NCBI GenBank assembly: GCA_038258185.1
Contig: JBBSQD010000135.1
Coordinates: 1 to 16,533 of the forward strand
Source of the DNA: JAIOHN01 sp038258185
GTDB taxonomy: Bacteria > Chloroflexota > Anaerolineae > Aggregatilineales > Phototrophicaceae
Reading direction: 5' to 3'
DNA length: 16,533 nucleotides
The notes beneath the pieces were generated by a model. It did not search any database. It was given only the letters and a program-made list of their open reading frames with translations, and was not told the origin of the DNA. Both the position numbers and the translations under genes were made by a program. Shown here piece after piece: positions 1 through 6,753 of the stretch (position 1 is the first letter of the stretch; every line of letters starts with the position of its first letter).

Positions 1-908
1 TGCTGACCGTGACGGCGCTGGCGGCACGCTGTCCGCTGGCAGTGGCCCCGGCGATGGATGGCGGTATGTATCAGCACCCTGCGACACAGGCGAATCTGGC
101 GACACTCTTACAACGCGGTGTCGAGTTGATCGAGCCGGAAATCGGGCGCTTTGCTTCCGGGCTGGTCGGACAGGGACGTTTGCCAGAAACCTCGGTTTTG
201 CTGGGGCATGTCCGGCATTTATTGGGACGCATCAATGGCTCACTGGCCGGACGACAGGTCGTCGTGACGGCAGGCGGCACCAGTGAAGCCCTTGACCCGG
301 TGCGCTACATCACCAATCGTTCCAGTGGCAAGCAGGGTTATGCGCTGGCACAGGCAGCTTTGGACGCTGGCGCGAATGTCACGCTGATCAGCGCGGCATC
401 GGGTCTGCCTTATCCCGTTGGCGCACAGATTGTCGCGGTGGAATCGGCTGAAAACATGCTCAATGCCGTGCTGGAACACACCCGACAGGCTGATGTCCTG
501 ATGATGGCGGCGGCGGTTGCGGATTTCCGTCCGGTAGAGGTGGCCGCACAAAAGATCAAAAAGCAGGATGATGACCCCGGTCTAACTTTGCAGCTCACGC
601 GTAATCCTGACATTTTGCTGGAAGTCAAAGCGCAGCGCAGCCAGACAGGTTATCCACGCATGGCGGTCGGGTTTGCGGCGGAAAGCGAGAATCTGCTGGC
701 GAATGCCACCCGCAAACTTCAGCACAAAGGGCTGGATTTACTGGTGGCCAATGACATCTCCGCCCGTGACGCTGGTTTCGCGGTGGATACCAATCGCGTC
801 GTCATTCTGGACACAGCCGGCAGACAGCAGGCTATTGACCTGACCAGCAAAACGCGTGTCAGTGAAGTGATTGTCGAGCGGGTCGCGGCGATCCTGGGGG
901 AACTGTAA
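1..908 (+). CDS. coaBC: CoaBC: phosphopantothenoylcysteine decarboxylase / phosphopantothenate-cysteine ligase (5' truncated)
   Basis: This bifunctional flavoprotein makes 4'-phosphopantetheine for coenzyme A: the CoaB half ligates cysteine to 4'-phosphopantothenate and the CoaC half decarboxylates the product. The frame is open from base 3 with no start in the window, so about 100 N-terminal residues lie to the left; the family is about 400 aa and about 302 are here. Numbering from the GTG at 9, the end of CoaC is seen as VAPAMDGGMYQHPAT and GRFASGLVGQGRLPE. CoaB follows, with VVTAGGTSEALDPVRYITNR (the nucleotide-binding loop), a Ser-Ser-Gly-Lys turn, MMAAAVADFRP, KIKK and LLVANDIS. Two CoaC positions differ from the E. 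coli type: Asp replaces Asn in the PxMN motif, and Ser replaces Cys in the substrate flap. Identification is secure. The stop at 906-908 lies about 100 nt before the next gene, which has its own -10 box. Confidence 0.93.
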   Translation, partial: LTVTALAARCPLAVAPAMDGGMYQHPATQANLATLLQRGVELIEPEIGRFASGLVGQGRLPETSVLLGHVRHLLGRINGSLAGRQVVVTAGGTSEALDPVRYITNRSSGKQGYALAQAALDAGANVTLISAASGLPYPVGAQIVAVESAENMLNAVLEHTRQADVLMMAAAVADFRPVEVAAQKIKKQDDDPGLTLQLTRNPDILLEVKAQRSQTGYPRMAVGFAAESENLLANATRKLQHKGLDLLVANDISARDAGFAVDTNRVVILDTAGRQQAIDLTSKTRVSEVIVERVAAILGEL

Positions 909-965
909 AAGCCCCGTTAGCGGGACATAGGGGAAACACCGCTACACGGCACGGATGATCTCCGC

Positions 966-971
966 TATAAT
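966..971 (+). promoter_or_regulatory. -10 box for the TPR protein gene
   Basis: A perfect TATAAT lies 36 nt before the ATG at 1008. At a 17-nt spacing the -35 (tacacg, 943-948) is poor, matching 3 of 6. The call rests on the -10 box and its position in the gap after coaBC. Confidence 0.45.
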
Positions 972-1007
972 GTCGCACCATTTGCAAGTGAGCGAGACAG
1001 TGATTGC

Positions 1008-2147
1008 ATGAGTTTACCTGACGATACCAAGCCCCGGTCACCCTTTGCCGACCAGCCATCTCAGACCAAATTTATCGAACCGCCTTATGATGAAAATGAG
1101 GAAGTTGTCCGGCAGGGGCCGGGTTGTTTTCTGTGGGGGATTATCGGTGCCGGGGTGCTGATTTTTGCCCTGGTGATTGTCGCGCTGGCGGGTGCAGCCG
1201 GGTGGACATCCGGTTCGCGCACGGCGCAGATCAGCATGACCGCGACCCAGAACGCGCTGGTGAATGAGCAGCTTGGCTTTATCCCTAATGATATTGCTTC
1301 AGGCAATACCGTGATGCTGCGCGCGCGGGTGGATTATCTGGCGACGCTTGGCGTGCCGAATATCTCCGAACTGGCGCTGACGGCCACCGCGCTTTTTGAC
1401 AGCGTCCAGCCAACGATTACACCCACCAGTGAGCCCACGACAGACGTGGTACCCAGCCCGACCGTTCAGGTTCAGGTCAGCGCCACAGCGGCGCCGCTGG
1501 TGGTGCCCACTCTACAAAACGGAAATGGCGGATTTGACCCGGCGCCAGTGCTGACACAGGCGCAAACTGCGATGCAGCAGGCGCAGTATGAGGAAGCGAT
1601 TGATCTGCTGGATACGGTCATTCGGATTGACCCCAATTATGAAACCAACACGGTGCGCACATTAATGCTGGAAGCGATGACCACGCGCGCGCTTAATCTC
1701 TATCGCAGCGGCACCAATCTGGCGGAAGCAGTGCTGTTGACCGACCGCGCCGCCGATTTCGGCTTGTCCGGCCAGAGCGATCTGTATTATGAGCAGTACA
1801 TCGCCACACTGTATCTCAACGCGACCGGCGCTATCGGCACCAATTATTCAGCGGCGATCAACGCCCTGCGTGAGATTTATACCCAGGCGCCGAATTATGC
1901 CGATGTGCAGCAATTACTTTTCCAGCAGTATATCGGTTATGGCGATGCGTTTGTGGCAGGCGGGGATTATTGCTCGTCAGTGGGGCAGTATCAGAACGCG
2001 CTGAATATGTTTGTGGATGGTGGTGTCAGTGCCAAGCGGGACAATGCTCAGCGCATCTGCGATCAGGGCACGCCTATCCCAGAGGGGCAACCCGGCACCG
2101 GCCTGGATGGTCAGCCTCTCGCGCCGATTGGTGTGCCGGGGAGTTAA
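1008..2147 (+). CDS. Membrane-anchored TPR-repeat protein
   Basis: Protein of 379 aa with unknown specific role. Residues 1-38 are a polar, acidic and proline-rich cytoplasmic tail. Residues 40-66 form one strong transmembrane helix (glycine, valine, alanine and isoleucine rich). There is no cleavable signal, so the helix should act as an anchor with the C-terminus outside. Residues about 135-170 are a Thr/Pro/Val-rich low-complexity linker. From about 180 to 350 there are TPR-like helix pairs, the clearest being AQTAMQQAQYEEAIDLLDTV followed by IRIDPNY. The last 25 residues are Gly/Pro-rich. TPR arrays mediate protein contacts. I associate this cytoplasmic tail-anchor-linker-TPR design with Chloroflexota. 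The ATG at 1008 is preceded only by a weak purine stretch (agcgag). A structural or scaffold role is inference. Confidence 0.8.
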   Translation: MSLPDDTKPRSPFADQPSQTKFIEPPYDENEEVVRQGPGCFLWGIIGAGVLIFALVIVALAGAAGWTSGSRTAQISMTATQNALVNEQLGFIPNDIASGNTVMLRARVDYLATLGVPNISELALTATALFDSVQPTITPTSEPTTDVVPSPTVQVQVSATAAPLVVPTLQNGNGGFDPAPVLTQAQTAMQQAQYEEAIDLLDTVIRIDPNYETNTVRTLMLEAMTTRALNLYRSGTNLAEAVLLTDRAADFGLSGQSDLYYEQYIATLYLNATGAIGTNYSAAINALREIYTQAPNYADVQQLLFQQYIGYGDAFVAGGDYCSSVGQYQNALNMFVDGGVSAKRDNAQRICDQGTPIPEGQPGTGLDGQPLAPIGVPGS

Positions 2148-2225
2148 AAATTCACCACCTGTCCGAACTCATCACACACTCATGTCGGGCTAACTTGTAT
2201 CTTACGCACCGTGCATAATATGGTA

Positions 2226-2400
2226 TCAAGCGAATTTGGTGAAGTTGAGTTGATTCCTCCTTCCTCCAAAGTGGTGTGAGATGTGTTGTTAAGCCAAATT
2301 CGTGGACCAATGGGAATCATGAGTTCAAAACAGAACCCACCCATAGTCCTTCCCCTTAAGGTGCCTGAATGTGTCCCCCCTCACTTCAGGCACTTTAACG
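2226..2400 (+). ncRNA. Candidate small RNA with its own terminator
   Basis: A -10-like CATAAT (2214-2219) would start transcription near 2226. A 9-bp perfect arm pair, CGAATTTGG (2231-2239) and CCAAATTCG (2294-2302), would close a hairpin of about 72 nt. The terminator hairpin at 2356-2398 would end an RNA of about 175 nt. It does not match 6S RNA, tmRNA, RNase P RNA or SRP RNA by the signatures I know. The -35 is poor. Proposed from structure only. Confidence 0.25.
2356..2398 (+). terminator. Rho-independent-type hairpin after the TPR gene
   Basis: TTAAGGTGCCTGAA (2356-2369) pairs with TTCAGGCACTTTAA (2385-2398) as a 14-bp stem with one G-U pair. Inside the loop GTG can pair with CAC around a TCCCCCCT apex. 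The run after the GC part is TTTAACG, a short U-tract. It lies about 210 nt after the TPR stop codon. Confidence 0.6.
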
Positions 2401-2538
2401 TTGGAGCGCCCAGATCAACAGTGTGACCTGAGCGCCCCAGTAGCCCCCGCTAGCCCTTCCCAAGATGAATGGCGAAACAGTAGTTTTCCGCTAACATCCT
2501 GCCCACAACAACACTCAGCGAATGCAGGAGTTACGTAA

Positions 2539-2988
2539 ATGGCCGGAAAATTCTATGAAGACCTTGAAATTGGCATGTTTATCAAGCACGAACTGGGACG
2601 CACGCTCACCGAAATGGATAACGTGTTATTCTCCAGCCTCACCATGAATACTCAACCGTTGCATATTGACGAAGCCTTTGCCAGCCAGACCGAATTCGGC
2701 CAGCGGATTGTCAACGGCCTGTTCACGCTGGGCTTAGTCGTCGGCCTGACCGTGCCCGATCTCACCCAGGGGACCATTATCGCCAATCTCGGTTACGAAA
2801 ATGTCCGCCACCCGCATCCCATGTTTCATGGCGATACGCTGTATGTGGAGACGGAAATCACCGCGAAACGCGAGAGCCAGTCACGACCGGAATGCGGCCT
2901 CATCACGATGAAACACAGCGGACGCAATCAGGATGGCGTGGTGTGCATTGAAGTAACGCGCACGGTGCTGTTTCTGAAAACGCCTTAG
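2539..2988 (+). CDS. MaoC-family (R)-specific enoyl-CoA hydratase/dehydratase
   Basis: Hot-dog fold acyl-CoA hydratase of 149 aa, the usual size for a single MaoC domain. The hydratase-2 motif is visible as TMNTQPLHIDEAFA, with Asn37 and His42 in the positions of the catalytic Asx-His pair. It is followed by the core hot-dog helix (IVNGLFTLGLVVGLTV) and a PMFHGDTLYVETEI strand pair typical of the family. Such enzymes hydrate or dehydrate CoA thioesters in fatty-acid, PHA or mesaconyl/methylmalyl-CoA chemistry. The sequence resembles MaoC proteins annotated as mesaconyl-CoA hydratase, but the substrate cannot be read from it. The start is set by AGGAG at 2526-2530, 8 nt before the ATG. The next gene begins 52 nt downstream on the same strand but looks functionally unrelated. 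Confidence 0.88.
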   Translation: MAGKFYEDLEIGMFIKHELGRTLTEMDNVLFSSLTMNTQPLHIDEAFASQTEFGQRIVNGLFTLGLVVGLTVPDLTQGTIIANLGYENVRHPHPMFHGDTLYVETEITAKRESQSRPECGLITMKHSGRNQDGVVCIEVTRTVLFLKTP

Positions 2989-3040
2989 AGTGCATGTCTG
3001 TAAAATGTAATCATGTGTTTGCTCAAACAGGAGATGCCCT

Positions 3041-3658
3041 ATGCTGCCCGACACGCCGATTCACACCCTGCCCGAATCGTATCATGAGGTAAAGCATCTG
3101 GTCGCGACGGAAGGTCGCACTTTAATATGGCTCAATCTGGCGGCTTTGATTCCCCTGGTGGTGATGCTGCTGGTAATAGGGGAATGGTGGCGTGTTATCC
3201 AGCGGGTGCGGGGTGTCTTTGGGGATCAACTGCTGGATCATCCGTCGTTTTTGCTGCAAGTGGCGCTGACCATCGGCGTGGTGATTCTCACATTTACAGT
3301 CCATGAGTTGATTCACGGGCTGGCAATCTGGCGCATGGGGCATAAACCGCGCTTTGGCGTCCGGCTTGATCTGGGAGTCGCTTATGCTACCACCGATAAT
3401 GCACTGTTCCCGCGCAATCAGTTTATTGTGATTGCACTGGCACCGCTGATCGGAATGACGCTGGTGGGTATGGGGCTGATGTTTGTGGTGTCCGACGCGC
3501 TGGCCTATTACATTGGCCTGATGATCGTCATCAATGCGTCCGGCGCAATCGGTGATATGTGGATGTCGTGGATGGTATGGCGCTATCCGGCTTACGCGCT
3601 GGTCAGAGACGAAGCGGATAGCATCCGAATTTATATGCCGAACACGCCGGCAACCTGA
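3041..3658 (+). CDS. DUF3267-type integral membrane metalloprotein (putative zinc peptidase)
   Basis: Protein of 205 aa with four hydrophobic spans, at about 27-47, 70-88, 118-140 and 146-170. The second runs into HELIH (residues 88-92), the zincin HExxH signature. A second conserved-looking acid lies in SGAIGDMWMSW (Asp172), which could be the third metal ligand. This arrangement matches the DUF3267 family of small membrane proteins, which are thought to be metallopeptidase-like, though no substrate is known to me. The start is well supported by AGGAGA at 3029-3034, 6 nt before the ATG. A perfect 6-bp palindrome, TGTTTG-CT-CAAACA (3016-3029), abuts that ribosome site. The gene converges with the histidine kinase gene, with 11 bp between the stop codons. 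Confidence 0.78.
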   Translation: MLPDTPIHTLPESYHEVKHLVATEGRTLIWLNLAALIPLVVMLLVIGEWWRVIQRVRGVFGDQLLDHPSFLLQVALTIGVVILTFTVHELIHGLAIWRMGHKPRFGVRLDLGVAYATTDNALFPRNQFIVIALAPLIGMTLVGMGLMFVVSDALAYYIGLMIVINASGAIGDMWMSWMVWRYPAYALVRDEADSIRIYMPNTPAT

Positions 3659-3669
3659 CGCGCTAATCT

Positions 3670-4881
3670 TCAGGCGGTGGACACCATCTTAGCGAACTTT
3701 GGGGAAGTCTTGATTTCCTCATCTGTAGCTGAGGAATCGGATTTCCATAATGGTAGCTCAATCCAGAAGCAGGAACCGCCCTCTGGCGGAAATTCCACAC
3801 CCACACGACCATCCTGCAAAGTCACGAGCTGCTTGACAATCCACAGGCCCAGCCCGGTGCTGTTTTCGCCACCCGTCGGACGTGTGCTGAGTTTGCCAAA
3901 TTCGCTGAACAATTGACTGCGCTCTTCAGCCGGGATACCGGGGCCATGATCCGTCACGCTGATACGGACGTAGTTTTCCTGGATCGTCGAAGAAAGCCAC
4001 ACGGTTTTATTGAGTGGACTGTATTTAATGGCATTGCTGACAAGATTGCTAAGGATTTGTAACAAGCGATGGAAGTCCGCCCGGACTTTGCCATCGACCT
4101 CACGCACTCGCAGCGAGATGTTTTTCTTACGCGCCGGGAAATTGTACTGCATAATCACATCCCACAGCACATCCTCGACATCTATGCCTGAGAACTTAAA
4201 ATCCGGTGATTGGCCTTGCAGCGCAGCAGAATCGAGAAATTCGCTGACGATTTCTTCCATTGTGGTTACTGCGATATCAATATTATTCAGCAGGACATGG
4301 GCTGTGTCGTCATCTTTAATCATGTTATGCAGCAAAAACTGCGCCATGCGGATATTGTTGATCGGGTTTTTCAGATCGTGAGAAGCGATGTTTAAAGAAC
4401 GGTTGCGCATCGCATGGACTGATTCCAGTTCCTTAACGGCCTGCTGATGTTCATCCACAAGACGCTTGTGCTGGATAAGCAAATCAATGCGCGTCTCAAT
4501 GATTGTGCGATCTAATGGCTGCGTGATGAAATCATTGGCGCCAGCTTGTAAACCTTTGGCGATGTCATTGCTTGCTGCCGAATCATAAATCAGCACCACG
4601 GGTAGCTGAGCATAATCGGGGTGTTGGCGAATGCTTTTGATGAATGCGTAATCGTTCATGCTGGCCAGTGTGGCATCAGCCAGGATTAAATCAACCGGCC
4701 CAGCGGCCAGTAATTGCAGAATCTGATCGAAGTTGGCGACGAAGGTCAGATGATAACGCGTTTCCAGAATGGTTTTTAAAGCGGTTGTGCTGGCATCATC
4801 CTGCTTAAGCAGCAGCAGATGAGATTGGGTTTCACTACGGGGTTCAGAAATCATTTTGGTTACCAGTTTGTCAGAATCCAC
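3670..4881 (-). CDS. Receiver-histidine kinase (response regulator fused to HisKA-HATPase)
   Basis: Cytosolic signalling protein of 403 aa with no membrane span. Residues about 20-137 form a receiver-like domain with the acceptor-position Asp69 (LILAD). A linker helix leads to the H-box NIASHDLKNPINN with His168. The ATP-binding domain shows the N-box NLVSNAIKYSP (Asn283), G1 DHGPGIP (311-317) and G2 TGLGLW (342-347). The receiver looks degenerate: the first acid of the metal pair is Gln27, the usual Thr/Ser is Tyr99, and the usual Lys before Pro is Gln121. The start used here is a GTG, because a perfect TATAAT sits 7 nt upstream, giving a leaderless-type arrangement. An ATG at 4854 (394 aa) is the alternative; neither has a good ribosome site. 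Input signal and target are unknown, and no response regulator gene is adjacent. Confidence 0.88.
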   Translation of the reverse strand: MDSDKLVTKMISEPRSETQSHLLLLKQDDASTTALKTILETRYHLTFVANFDQILQLLAAGPVDLILADATLASMNDYAFIKSIRQHPDYAQLPVVLIYDSAASNDIAKGLQAGANDFITQPLDRTIIETRIDLLIQHKRLVDEHQQAVKELESVHAMRNRSLNIASHDLKNPINNIRMAQFLLHNMIKDDDTAHVLLNNIDIAVTTMEEIVSEFLDSAALQGQSPDFKFSGIDVEDVLWDVIMQYNFPARKKNISLRVREVDGKVRADFHRLLQILSNLVSNAIKYSPLNKTVWLSSTIQENYVRISVTDHGPGIPAEERSQLFSEFGKLSTRPTGGENSTGLGLWIVKQLVTLQDGRVGVEFPPEGGSCFWIELPLWKSDSSATDEEIKTSPKFAKMVSTA

Positions 4882-4888
4882 CTCTATT

Positions 4889-4917
4889 ATTATAAGATAG
4901 AGTTAAGGAAAAGTAAA
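4889..4917 (-). promoter_or_regulatory. Promoter of the histidine kinase gene
   Basis: On the minus strand, TTTACT (4917-4912, 4 of 6 to TTGACA) and a perfect TATAAT (4894-4889) are 17 nt apart. Transcription would start near 4882, right at the GTG start codon at 4881, so the mRNA would be leaderless, or would have a 28-nt leader if the ATG at 4854 is used. Confidence 0.6.
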
Positions 4918-4936
4918 TAGACAATAAATGTTAATT

Positions 4937-4967
4937 TATTAAAGTTGCCTAAATAAATACTTTAATA
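4937..4967. repeat. AT-rich 8-bp inverted repeat upstream of the kinase promoter
   Basis: TATTAAAG (4937-4944) and CTTTAATA (4960-4967) are perfect inverted copies with a 15-nt spacer. They lie between the terminator of the upstream cluster and the kinase promoter. This could be an operator or simply part of an AT-rich promoter region. Confidence 0.35.
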
Positions 4968-4978
4968 TTGGGTGGGAA

Positions 4979-5015
4979 TCAATCGAGGGCTGAAACTTCT
5001 ACAGCCCTCGATTGA
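4979..5015 (-). terminator. Terminator of the aguA-to-TIM-barrel cluster
   Basis: TCAATCGAGGGCTG (4979-4992) and CAGCCCTCGATTGA (5002-5015) form a perfect 14-bp stem with a 9-nt loop. It lies about 40 nt past the stop of the leftward gene ending at 5057. The T-tract on the minus strand is poor (TTCCC), so termination strength is uncertain, but the stem is the strongest in the window. Confidence 0.7.
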
Positions 5016-5056
5016 CATGAGAATCTATGGCCGTGCGGCCAATTATCTGGTGAGGA

Positions 5057-5857
5057 TTAGACGAATTGCAGGGCGCGTACCAGACCATACATGCGCGGGA
5101 TGTCGGCCAACATCACTGACGGGTTGCTGCGCCATTCAAATGCCGGGCCAATGCCGCCGTATTCGCAGGCGACAATGTCGGGTCTGCCCCACATGCCCCG
5201 TCGAATGCTGGACAAAGCCCATTCCAGCAGTGACCAATCTTCGCCAGTCATCGGCATATGGTCAGACCGGCGACCTTCGTTATCCAGCCCACAGCCAGTA
5301 ATGTGCAGTTCACGCAAGCGTTCGACCGGTAACTGCGTGATATAGTCGCGGGTATCAATGCCCAGATATTCAGCTGTTAAGCGCGCATGGCCGATATCCA
5401 GCAGCAGACCACAACCGCTTTCATAAATCACACGCTGAATCACCTGCGGCATCACAATCGCCTGTGGTTTGTCATCGGGGATATCGGGAAAAGGGATATT
5501 CTCGGCAATCACCCGATCTGGCCCAAACCGCTCCACCAGTGGCATGACATCATCCAGCATGCGCTGCACGACTTCGTCGATATTTTCAGGATCATTCAGG
5601 TCTTCATAACGGGCGGCGATGTGCGTGTTGACATAATGCGTCTGGGTTTCTTCCAGCAGTTTCTCGACCTTATCCAGGCCGACTTTTTCAATATTTTGCT
5701 GTCCAGCGACAAAGGGGAAGTGTACATAAACCGGGTGCTGCGCCTGTGCTTCAGCAATCGCGTCCGGCCAGTCAGGACACTTGAACAGATCAAACTCCAA
5801 GCGGCCACTTCGCAATAGTTCTACAGCTTGAGGAGAGTAATTCAAAGCAAATTGCAT
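5057..5857 (-). CDS. TIM-barrel metalloenzyme (xylose isomerase-like / DUF692-like)
   Basis: Protein of 266 aa. It shows the alternating strand pattern of a TIM barrel with a ring of likely metal ligands: His46 (VYVHF), His79 (NTHIAA), Glu119 (IAENIPFP), Asp154 and His157 (LLLDIGHARL), His185 (ELHITG), Asp199-His200 and the Glu of ACEYGG. LLLDIGHARL, followed by a DYITQLPVERLRELHITG segment, most resembles the DUF692 family, whose studied member MbnB is a multi-iron oxygenase. Sugar-phosphate isomerase/epimerase proteins are the other candidate. The substrate is unknown. I chose the ATG at 5857 because AGGAG (5867-5863) precedes it and the fold begins at MQFALNYSP; a longer frame to 5926 would overlap the upstream gene. 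It starts 11 nt after the glycosylase stop, so the two are co-transcribed. Confidence 0.7.
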   Translation of the reverse strand: MQFALNYSPQAVELLRSGRLEFDLFKCPDWPDAIAEAQAQHPVYVHFPFVAGQQNIEKVGLDKVEKLLEETQTHYVNTHIAARYEDLNDPENIDEVVQRMLDDVMPLVERFGPDRVIAENIPFPDIPDDKPQAIVMPQVIQRVIYESGCGLLLDIGHARLTAEYLGIDTRDYITQLPVERLRELHITGCGLDNEGRRSDHMPMTGEDWSLLEWALSSIRRGMWGRPDIVACEYGGIGPAFEWRSNPSVMLADIPRMYGLVRALQFV

Positions 5858-5868
5858 GATGACTCCTG

Positions 5869-6753
5869 TTATTTTTGGGACAGATTTTCCGCCATCACAT
5901 CCATCCACATCACCAGCCCGCGCCATGAGCCATAGGGTTCATAGTGGGCATGGATGGCAGCGTCCGGCGCTGGTTCGTTATTGTTAAAGGTTTTACGATA
6001 CATGTCCCGGCAAACCGAGTCAATGCCGAGGTAATCATGCCTGCCCAGCAGCCGCAGCATACTTCCTGCCGCGTAATCTCCAAATCCTTTTAGCTGACGC
6101 AGCGCACGATAAAGCTCACTTGTAAGCATATCACTGCTATGCCATACCTCCACATTAAGCTTGCCGCTAGCAATCTCTGTGGCGAGTTGATGCAGATAGG
6201 CACCGCGATACCCCGCCCGGACATGCGCGTTCAATTCGTCCGCGCTCAAGGCGGCCACCTGTTGGGGTGTGGGGAAGACATGCCCCTGCTCATAAGGTGT
6301 GCCCAAAGTCACCAACCGCGCAACCATTTGCCGGGTCATAGCCCAGGTGGTATTGGTCGTCAGTAAGGTCTTAGCCAGATCTTCCCACACACTTGGGCCG
6401 ACCAGCATCCGCCCGGCACCTACCGCACCGATCCAGTTATAACGTGGATTCACTGCCAGCAAATCATAGAAGGCGCTCAAGTCGTCATCAAAACTCAGAC
6501 AGCGGCGAATCACCGACTCAACCTCGGCCTGTTGAGATGCAGTCAGATCACGATCAACCTTTACCGACAATTCATGGTTATCCGTCGGTTGCACCGTCCA
6601 CTGTAAACAGGTGCCATCGCTTAACTGGTGCAGGCGGCTCAGAAAAATCGGCGGTTTTTGACTATACTCAAATGGCGCAAGCTGGCACCAGCCATGACTG
6701 AAAGCTGTGGGCGCAAAAGCGAAATCCGGCGCTGGCTGAATAGAAGAATTCAT
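5869..6753 (-). CDS. HhH-GPD DNA glycosylase (AlkA / OGG-like)
   Basis: Base-excision repair glycosylase of 294 aa. The N-terminal ~100 residues resemble the beta-rich domain of AlkA/OGG proteins, followed by an all-helical region. The helix-hairpin-helix is LKGFGDYAAGSMLRLLG at residues 221-237, followed by the catalytic Asp245 in LGIDSVCRD. The position of the catalytic lysine of bifunctional OGG1 enzymes holds Tyr227, so I infer a monofunctional glycosylase of the 3-methyladenine (AlkA) kind rather than a lyase. The ATG at 6753 overlaps the upstream stop by one base (TGATG), which indicates translational coupling with the STAS-like gene. Substrate range cannot be read from sequence. Its placement in a polyamine gene cluster is unusual. 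Confidence 0.82.
   Translation of the reverse strand: MNSSIQPAPDFAFAPTAFSHGWCQLAPFEYSQKPPIFLSRLHQLSDGTCLQWTVQPTDNHELSVKVDRDLTASQQAEVESVIRRCLSFDDDLSAFYDLLAVNPRYNWIGAVGAGRMLVGPSVWEDLAKTLLTTNTTWAMTRQMVARLVTLGTPYEQGHVFPTPQQVAALSADELNAHVRAGYRGAYLHQLATEIASGKLNVEVWHSSDMLTSELYRALRQLKGFGDYAAGSMLRLLGRHDYLGIDSVCRDMYRKTFNNNEPAPDAAIHAHYEPYGSWRGLVMWMDVMAENLSQK

Larger units (their letters stand above)
2148..2538. other. 391-bp gene-free stretch with inverted repeats
   Basis: I find no convincing protein gene here. From left to right it holds a CATAAT -10-like box (2214-2219), a 9-bp inverted repeat (2231-2239 with 2294-2302), a strong terminator-like hairpin (2356-2398), two copies of GAGCGCCC (2404-2411 and 2430-2437, 26 bp apart), and the Shine-Dalgarno of the next gene (AGGAG, 2526-2530). 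It is less G+C-rich than the flanking genes. It could be the long 3' tail of the TPR mRNA, a small RNA gene, or both. Confidence 0.6.

Noticed and set aside
913..924. CCCG-TTAG-CGGG hairpin after coaBC as a terminator
   Set aside because: Only a 4-bp stem and no T-tract; too weak to call.
2226..2400. 6S RNA, tmRNA, SRP RNA or RNase P RNA in the gap
   Set aside because: No closing stem joining both ends with a central bubble, no tag or CCA end, no GGAA-loop SRP signature and no RNase P core sequence.
2319..2426. 35-codon reading frame with GGGA before its ATG
   Set aside because: It runs straight through the terminator-like stem, has no recognisable similarity or composition of a protein, and is near the length expected by chance.
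5028..5041. TGGCCG-TG-CGGCCA palindrome after the TIM-barrel gene
   Set aside because: The loop of two bases is too small and no T-tract follows; the 14-bp stem at 4979-5015 is the better terminator.
5858..5926. Longer start of the TIM-barrel protein at 5926
   Set aside because: It overlaps the glycosylase gene, and AGGAG followed by ATG at 5857 gives a protein that begins with the first barrel strand.
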